Below the pieces are notes generated by a model, which did no database searches, was not told the DNA's origin, and saw only the letters and a list, made by a program, of their open reading frames with translations. This document shows positions 16,119 through 20,852 of a stretch of DNA of 20,852 nucleotides, piece by piece. This DNA is from Alphaproteobacteria bacterium. GTDB taxonomy: Bacteria > Pseudomonadota > Alphaproteobacteria > Acetobacterales > Acetobacteraceae. The translations under genes were made by a program, and so were the position numbers. Numbering within the stretch: the first letter of the stretch is position 1; the number at the start of each line of letters is the position of its first letter. The DNA lies in the NCBI GenBank assembly GCA_026225015.1, contig JAMFRY010000204.1:1-20852 (forward strand). The letters run 5' to 3'.

Positions 16119-16879
16119 GTGAACATATCCTCGTGCAGCGGGCGAAGCGTGGGCCCAATCCCTTGTGTTTCGTCGCGATCATAGCTGGCGCCGCGAATCA
16201 ATGCGACCGGCGTTCCCTCCGCCGCTTCGCCGATCACCAGCGAGGCCGCGGCCGCCAGCTCATCGGCGCGCCCAACCAACGTTGCCTGCAATTCCCGGCC
16301 GAATAAATCAACCTCGCCGCGCCGGTCCATCAACGTGGCCATGCCCGATGCGCCAATCGCCGTGCCGATGGTTCCCATCCGCCAGGCGCGACCCAGGCTA
16401 TCGCTGATCACCACGGCGATTTTTACCCCAAACCGCGCCTCGAGCCGCCGGCGCAGCAGCTGGGCGCTGGCATCCGGATCAACCGGCCAGAGCAATACCG
16501 TCTCGCCACCCGCATCTGCCACATTGGAGGCATCGATCCCGGCATTGGCCGCAACATGGCCAAGCCGATGCCGCGCAATCACCAGACCCTGTTTGGCGCG
16601 CATGATCGCCTGGGATTCGTCTAATACGAGCTGCGCCACCGCCGGATGCTTTCCCGTCCGCTCTGCCAAAGCCTGCGCCGCCGGCGATGGCGCGACATCC
16701 GCCAGCCTAACTGCGCGCGCCTCCACCTTGGAGATGATTTTCTGCGCCGCCACCAGCACATCGCCATTGGCAAGCATCACATCCGCGCGCCCCAGCGCCT
16801 CGGCAATGGCGCCGGCAAGATCATCGCCGGGGGCGAATAACGGCAAGCCCGGCAAGGCAATGATCCGAATGCTCCCCAT
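16115..16879 (-). CDS. cofE: Coenzyme F420-0:L-glutamate ligase
   Basis: GTP-dependent ligase adding gamma-linked glutamates to F420-0. The 254-residue protein shows GDVLVAAQKIISKVEAR (39-55), ARHRLGHVAANAGIDASNV (102-120), DPDASA (134-139), VVISDSLGRAWRMGT (156-170), TAIGASGM (173-180) and a C-terminal DELAAAASLVIGEA...ALIRG (206-230). Compared with the archaeal enzyme as I recall it, TDTFGRPWR reads SDSLGRAWR and DVAIG reads GTAIG. It is a single-domain protein: the FMN reductase domain found at the C-terminus of mycobacterial FbiB is absent. It is the first gene of the operon, with a plausible promoter at 16921-16949, and overlaps fbiC by 4 nt. Confidence 0.95.
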   Translation of the reverse strand: MGSIRIIALPGLPLFAPGDDLAGAIAEALGRADVMLANGDVLVAAQKIISKVEARAVRLADVAPSPAAQALAERTGKHPAVAQLVLDESQAIMRAKQGLVIARHRLGHVAANAGIDASNVADAGGETVLLWPVDPDASAQLLRRRLEARFGVKIAVVISDSLGRAWRMGTIGTAIGASGMATLMDRRGEVDLFGRELQATLVGRADELAAAASLVIGEAAEGTPVALIRGASYDRDETQGIGPTLRPLHEDMFT

Positions 16880-16920
16880 CTGCGTTGCATCTCACATCGC
16901 CGGGGGCGCGACAATGCCCC

Positions 16921-16949
16921 ACCATATCCGCCAAAAGGTTGCGGGACAA
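16921..16949 (-). promoter_or_regulatory. Predicted promoter of the F420 operon
   Basis: On the minus strand TTGTCC (16944-16949) and TATGGT (16921-16926) are separated by 17 nt, each matching 4 of 6 positions of the sigma70 consensus. Transcription would start near 16914, about 35 nt before cofE. It lies in the 121-bp divergent region between cofE and the crotonase gene, which otherwise shows no strong repeat. Confidence 0.4.
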
Positions 16950-17000
16950 AGCCGATATGCTCTATCGCCGAAGCACGGCCAGACCGCTAGGGGGAGCAAC

Positions 17001-17807
17001 ATGAACGAAGCCGCACCGCTTTTATTCGACGTCAAGGACAGCATCGCGATCGTCACGCTCAATCGGCCACGTGAAGGCAATGCGCTGACTCCGCAAATGC
17101 TGATCGAACTGGAAGCGGCCTGGCATCGGATCGAAGAGGACACAGCCATCCGCGTTGCCATAATCACAGGCACGGGCGAGCGGCATTTCTGCACCGGCGC
17201 CGCGGTTGGCAAGCTGGAAGTCGGCCAGGGCACGCTGCACAACAAGCCGAACGCCGCGGTAAACCGCTTCTCACCGCGGATGTGCCGGTTGAGCAAGCCG
17301 GTGATCTGCGCGGTGAACGGGCTCGCGAATGGCGGCGGCCTGCATTTCGTCGCCGATTCCGACATCGTCATCGCCTCCGCCAACGCCGCCTTCATGGATA
17401 CGCATGTCAGCGTCGGCCAGGTCTCCGGGCTCGAATCCATCGGCATCGCGCGTCGTGCCGGGCTCGGCGCCGCCCTGCTTCTGGGCCTAGCCGGCCGATC
17501 CTATCGCATGCCGGCGGAACGGGCCTACCAGCTTGGCATGGTCGATCTGCTGGAACCGGATGCTGCCGCCACCCTTAACCGCGCGCATGAATTGGCGGCT
17601 GGCATTGCGTTGAACTCGCCGCAGGCGATGGCCCATACCAAGCGCGCCATTTGGGCTTCGACCGAGCTGCCAGACCCGGCGGCGCCGGATTTCGGCTGGG
17701 AGCTTCTGAAACTGCACTGGGCGCATCCGGATTTCACGGAAGGCCCCAATGCCTTCGCCGAGAAGCGCCCGCCGCGCTGGGACCCAAACCCCAATGCCCG
17801 CGGCTAA
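17001..17807 (+). CDS. Crotonase-family (enoyl-CoA hydratase/isomerase-like) protein lacking the usual catalytic Glu pair
   Basis: A 268-residue crotonase-fold protein, a family acting on acyl-CoA thioesters. The fold marks are clear: LNRPREGNALTPQM (20-33), FCTGAAVGKL (63-72, first oxyanion-hole strand) and VNGLANGGGLHFVADSDIVIA (105-125, second oxyanion-hole strand). Where hydratases have Glu in GGGxEL, this protein has His115 (GGGLHF); where they have Glu in FxxPE, it has His135 (FMDTH). It is therefore unlikely to be a standard enoyl-CoA hydratase; isomerase, hydrolase or lyase activity is possible, and related sequences with a DxHV motif seem to exist in actinobacteria. The start at 17001 is set by GGGGGAG 5 nt upstream; the open frame extends far upstream only as a shadow of cofE. 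GH15 follows after 54 nt. Confidence 0.85.
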   Translation: MNEAAPLLFDVKDSIAIVTLNRPREGNALTPQMLIELEAAWHRIEEDTAIRVAIITGTGERHFCTGAAVGKLEVGQGTLHNKPNAAVNRFSPRMCRLSKPVICAVNGLANGGGLHFVADSDIVIASANAAFMDTHVSVGQVSGLESIGIARRAGLGAALLLGLAGRSYRMPAERAYQLGMVDLLEPDAAATLNRAHELAAGIALNSPQAMAHTKRAIWASTELPDPAAPDFGWELLKLHWAHPDFTEGPNAFAEKRPPRWDPNPNARG

Positions 17808-17861
17808 GACTGAACTTTTTTTGTGAAGCAAAACGCGGATTCTCTTTTGTAGGATACGGAA

Positions 17862-20270
17862 ATGCTGAACGCCCCCGGTTCTCCCGGCATTGCGGCGCGG
17901 TGGACATCGAGCGCCAAAGACGGGGTGGGAACCGCGCTCTCGCCGCGCAGCTCGGTCTGGTTCACGCTCAGCCACGGCATTCTGAACGAAATCTACTATC
18001 CATCCGTGGATACAGCCTGCACCCGCGATATGGGGCTGATCGTAACAGACGGCCTACCTAGCGGATTTTTTGCCGAGGAGAAACGCGATACCCGTAGCCG
18101 GCTGCGCCGCTTCGCCGACGGCGTGCCGATCTTCCATCTTGTCAATACCTGCTCGCAGCATCGTTTCAGCATTTTGAAGCAGGTTCTGGCCGATCCGCTG
18201 CATGATTGCGTATTGCAGAAAATCCGCCTGATCCCCGGCCCGGGGATCAAGAACCTGCGGCTATTCGTGCTGCTGGCGCCGCATCTGGTGAATGGCGGCG
18301 GCCATAATACCGGCTGGGTGGAAAATTATAAGGGTCGAAAAATGCTGTTCGCCTCTGGCGACGGCACCTCGCTGGCGCTCTGCAGTTCCACGCCTTTCTT
18401 AAAACGCAGTGTGGGCTTCGCCGGTACTTCTGACGGCTGGCAACTCCTGCAGGAGCATGGCGCGCTGGCAGCAGAATATGAGCTTGCCCCGGATGGCAAT
18501 ATCGGCCTGTGCGGGGAGCTGGATGCGAGCCGGCCTTTTTTGCTGGCCTTGGGATTCGGGCGCGATCCGGCGGCCGCGGCGTTTCAGGCGGTTGCCAGCC
18601 TGGAGCGCGGCTATGAACGGGCGGAGGCCGAATCGGCCGCTAATTGGGAGGCCTGGCAGCACGGATTGCAGCCGCTGGATACCGTGCCGACCGGATCGCC
18701 GAATAATTTGTACCGGATCAGCACCTCAGTGTTGCGCTGCCATGAGAGCCCGCTTTTTCCCGGCGGATCGATCGCCAGCCTCTCGATCCCCTGGGGCGCC
18801 AGCAAAGGTGATGACGATATCGGCGGCTACCATCTGGTCTGGCCGCGTGACCTGGTGGAGACCGCCGGCGCGCTGCTCGCTTGCGGGGCCAAGACAGACG
18901 CCAAGCGCACCCTGAAATATCTGCGCGTGATCCAGGAGGAGCGCGGCGACTGGCTGCAAAACACCTGGCTGGACGGCACCGCCTATTGGAGCGGTACGCA
19001 GATAGACGAGACCGCCTTTCCAATATTGCTGCTGGATCTTGCGTTCCGGCATGGCGCGGTGCCGGAGGGCGAGTTGATCGAATACTGGCCGATGGCGCGG
19101 CGTGCCGCCGCCTTCATCGTGCGGCAAGGCCCTTCAACCGGCCAGGATCGCTGGGAGGAGAATTCCGGCTATACCCCGGCAACCATCGCGGTGGAGATCG
19201 CCGGGCTGCTGGCGGCGGCGGACATCGCGGAACGGCTGAACGAGCCCGCCATCGCCGGGTTCCTGCGCGATACCGCGGATGCCTGGAACGCAGATCTGGA
19301 GCGCTGGCTGTATGTTTCGGGCACCGCGCTTGCCAAGCAATGCGAGGTCGAGGGCTATTATCTGCGCATCGTGGGCGAGGGAAACCGAGACCTGGCGATC
19401 GCGGCCGGCGGCGAGGTGCTGGTGAAGAACCAGCCGGCCGGGCAGAACCAGATCGCGGCCGAGGACCTGGTGGGCGCCGACGTGGTGGCGCTGGTGCGCC
19501 TGGGGCTGCGTTCGGCGCATGATCCGCGTATTCGCGACAGCCTGAAGGTCATCGACTATTTGACCAAGGTGGAATTGCCGCAGGGCCCGTTATGGCACCG
19601 CTATAACCATGACGGCTATGGCGAGCATGCGGATGGCAGCCCGTTCGACGGCACCGGGATCGGCCGGGCCTGGCCGTTACTGACCGGCGAACGCGCGCAT
19701 TACGCCATCGCCGCGGGCGATATTATGGAAGCAAGACGCCTGCGCGCCACGATCGAGGAAAGCACGAGTCCCGGCGGCATGTTGCCCGAACAGGTCTGGG
19801 ATGCCGGCGACATCCCGGAGCGTGAACTTTTCCACGGCCGGCCTAGCGGCTCCGCCATGCCGCTGGTCTGGGCGCATGCGGAGTATATCAAACTCCTGCG
19901 CAGTTTGCGCGACGGCGCGGTGTTCGACCTGCCGCCGCAGACGGTGCAACGTTATATCGAGCAGAATACGAAACCGCGCTGCCGCGACTGGCGGGAGGAA
20001 TGGTGGCGGAGTAAAATCCCCGAAGGCCAGAACCTGCGCGTTGAATTGCCCTCGCCGGGCATGGTGCGCTGGACCGCCGATGGCTGGGCAACATTCGAGG
20101 ATATCGCCACCGTTGATACCGGACTCGATATTGATACGGCAGAGCTGCAAAGTGCCGAGCTGCCAGCGGGGGGAGCGATCGAGTTCACCTGGCGATTGGC
20201 GGATGGGAACTGGCGGGGCAAAAATTTCAGCGTGAGCATCTACCGCGCGCCGGGTAGTGGGTCAGTTTGA
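17862..20270 (+). CDS. GH15 glycoside hydrolase (glucoamylase/glucodextranase-like)
   Basis: Inverting exo-alpha-glucosidase family that releases glucose from starch-type or dextran-type glucans. The 802-residue protein has an N-terminal beta-sandwich (about 1-270, starting GSPGIAARW), an (alpha/alpha)6 barrel from about 290 to 690 and a short C-terminal beta domain (about 700-800). Barrel motifs are GGYHLVWPRD (321-330), QDRWEENSGYTPAT (428-441; WEE at 431-433 carries the expected general acid), and LPEQVWD (641-647; Glu643 the expected general base). No signal peptide or membrane segment precedes the N domain, so it is predicted to be cytoplasmic, unlike many secreted glucoamylases; intracellular glycogen or oligosaccharide turnover is a possible job. 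AGGA lies 7 nt upstream of the ATG. The 54-nt gap to the crotonase gene holds a T-run but no hairpin. Confidence 0.93.
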   Translation: MLNAPGSPGIAARWTSSAKDGVGTALSPRSSVWFTLSHGILNEIYYPSVDTACTRDMGLIVTDGLPSGFFAEEKRDTRSRLRRFADGVPIFHLVNTCSQHRFSILKQVLADPLHDCVLQKIRLIPGPGIKNLRLFVLLAPHLVNGGGHNTGWVENYKGRKMLFASGDGTSLALCSSTPFLKRSVGFAGTSDGWQLLQEHGALAAEYELAPDGNIGLCGELDASRPFLLALGFGRDPAAAAFQAVASLERGYERAEAESAANWEAWQHGLQPLDTVPTGSPNNLYRISTSVLRCHESPLFPGGSIASLSIPWGASKGDDDIGGYHLVWPRDLVETAGALLACGAKTDAKRTLKYLRVIQEERGDWLQNTWLDGTAYWSGTQIDETAFPILLLDLAFRHGAVPEGELIEYWPMARRAAAFIVRQGPSTGQDRWEENSGYTPATIAVEIAGLLAAADIAERLNEPAIAGFLRDTADAWNADLERWLYVSGTALAKQCEVEGYYLRIVGEGNRDLAIAAGGEVLVKNQPAGQNQIAAEDLVGADVVALVRLGLRSAHDPRIRDSLKVIDYLTKVELPQGPLWHRYNHDGYGEHADGSPFDGTGIGRAWPLLTGERAHYAIAAGDIMEARRLRATIEESTSPGGMLPEQVWDAGDIPERELFHGRPSGSAMPLVWAHAEYIKLLRSLRDGAVFDLPPQTVQRYIEQNTKPRCRDWREEWWRSKIPEGQNLRVELPSPGMVRWTADGWATFEDIATVDTGLDIDTAELQSAELPAGGAIEFTWRLADGNWRGKNFSVSIYRAPGSGSV

Positions 20271-20387
20271 ATTTTTCCAAGGCTGACCAGCCTAGAGAAT
20301 GCCTACGCTAATATCGCCCGAGCAACAGAGCTGATCTTGCGACGCTGCACAGCCTTGCTGCTGTTGCTAGGATTGCGCTGACTTATC

Positions 20388-20852
20388 CTACGTTCTGGTT
20401 ACAAAATCGGACTCACTATGGCGCTCTGGCAGCTGGCTCGAAGGTTCACCGGAGATACGGTTAACCAGCCGCCCCCGTCGGACAGCCGGGCGGTCACCGA
20501 TCAGGTCGGCCCAACGTTGGAGATGCTTGTAGGTTTCCACCGACAAGAACTCACCCGCTCCGTAAAGCAAGCCCTTCGCCAAACCGCCATACCATGGCCA
20601 GATCGCGATGTCGGCGATCGTGTATGCGTGACCGGCGATATATTCATGTTCTGCAAGTTGCTTGTCGAGCACGTCGAGCTGGCGCTTTACCTCCATGGCG
20701 AAGCGGTCGATCGCGTATTCGATTTTCGTCGGTGCATAGGCGTAAAAATGCCCAAAGCCTCCGCCCAGATACGGCGCGCTTCCCATCTGCCAGAAAAGCC
20801 AAGAAAGGCATTCCGCCCGCGCGCCGGCCTCGCTGGGCAGAAGACTGCCAAA
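20388..20852 (-). CDS. yghU: Glutathione S-transferase, YghU type, C-terminal part (cut by window end)
   Basis: The frame stays open from the stop at 20388 to the window edge, giving 154 residues, so the start and the thioredoxin-like N-domain lie outside. The visible helical domain includes FGSLLPSE, ECLSWLFWQMGSAPYLGGGFGHFYAYAP and, near the end, ERHSESDFVTRT, strongly resembling E. coli YghU, a glutathione-dependent disulfide-bond oxidoreductase of the Nu class. Its role is thiol or peroxide metabolism in the cytoplasm. It converges on the GH15 gene across 117 nt in which I see only a small 5-bp hairpin and no terminator. Confidence 0.86.
   Translation of the reverse strand, partial: FGSLLPSEAGARAECLSWLFWQMGSAPYLGGGFGHFYAYAPTKIEYAIDRFAMEVKRQLDVLDKQLAEHEYIAGHAYTIADIAIWPWYGGLAKGLLYGAGEFLSVETYKHLQRWADLIGDRPAVRRGRLVNRISGEPSSQLPERHSESDFVTRT

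Noticed and set aside
16939..16968. Candidate plus-strand promoter for the crotonase (TTGCGG, 18 nt, TATCGC)
   Set aside because: Only weak matches to the -35 and -10 consensus; overlaps the better minus-strand candidate for cofE.
16335..17000. Possible N-terminal extension of the crotonase (open frame starts at 16335)
   Set aside because: The extension lies antisense to cofE, is Ser/Pro/Arg-rich without a domain, and the start at 17001 has a strong GGGGGAG ribosome binding site and matches family length.
17808..17861. T-run (seven T) after the crotonase stop, as a terminator
   Set aside because: No stem precedes the T-run, so it does not qualify as a rho-independent terminator; co-transcription with GH15 remains possible.
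20280..20293. Small hairpin AGGCT/AGCCT between GH15 and the GST gene
   Set aside because: Only five base pairs and no T-run on either strand; too weak to call.

Overview
The window is dense, GC-rich bacterial chromosome with almost no non-coding space. It looks like an alphaproteobacterium, most likely of the Acetobacteraceae (Acidocella/Acidiphilium/Rhodopila-like). That placement is inferred from the thrB-rnhA pair, the argD-argF pair, the aroE-coaE-dnaQ cluster and the feel of the proteins; no marker gene proves it. No tRNA, rRNA, CRISPR array, insertion sequence, integrase or phage gene was seen.

Layout: (1) 1-1141, minus strand: homoserine kinase thrB overlapping the 5' part of rnhA, which is cut by the window edge. 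(2) 1186-1728, plus: a small predicted lipoprotein of unknown function. (3) 1731-3859, minus: argD-argF, arginine biosynthesis, with a good sigma70-type promoter and a perfect inverted repeat at the predicted transcription start. (4) 3910-7141, plus: a polytopic GT87-type membrane glycosyltransferase leading into aroE-coaE-dnaQ (shikimate pathway, CoA synthesis, DNA proofreading), the four genes overlapping or touching. (5) 7151-9179, minus: an alkylation-repair operon with an Ada-sensor/AlkA-glycosylase fusion followed by an O6-methylguanine methyltransferase. (6) 9300-12099, minus: a Baeyer-Villiger monooxygenase and a short-chain dehydrogenase, a likely ketone-catabolism pair. (7) 12182-16879, minus: cofE-fbiC(cofGH)-cofD-cofC, a complete core biosynthetic operon for the deazaflavin cofactor F420; all three gene junctions are 4-nt ATGA overlaps, and a terminator hairpin closes the operon. 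(8) 17001-20270, plus: an unusual crotonase-family protein and a GH15 glucoamylase/glucodextranase-like enzyme. (9) 20388-20852, minus: the C-terminal part of a YghU-type glutathione transferase, cut by the window end.

The most notable content is the F420 operon. F420 is best known from methanogens and actinobacteria and is patchy in Proteobacteria. FbiC makes FO from tyrosine and the flavin precursor, CofC makes a guanylylated three-carbon acid, CofD joins the two to give F420-0 (or its dehydro form), and CofE adds glutamates. CofE here has no FbiB-type reductase domain, so the identity of the three-carbon side chain (2-phospholactate, 3-phosphoglycerate or PEP) is open. No recognisable F420-using enzyme lies in the window. 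The Ada-AlkA fusion plus ogt arrangement resembles that of mycobacteria, and the BVMO-SDR pair and crotonase add an oxidative-catabolism flavour to 9.3-17.8 kb.
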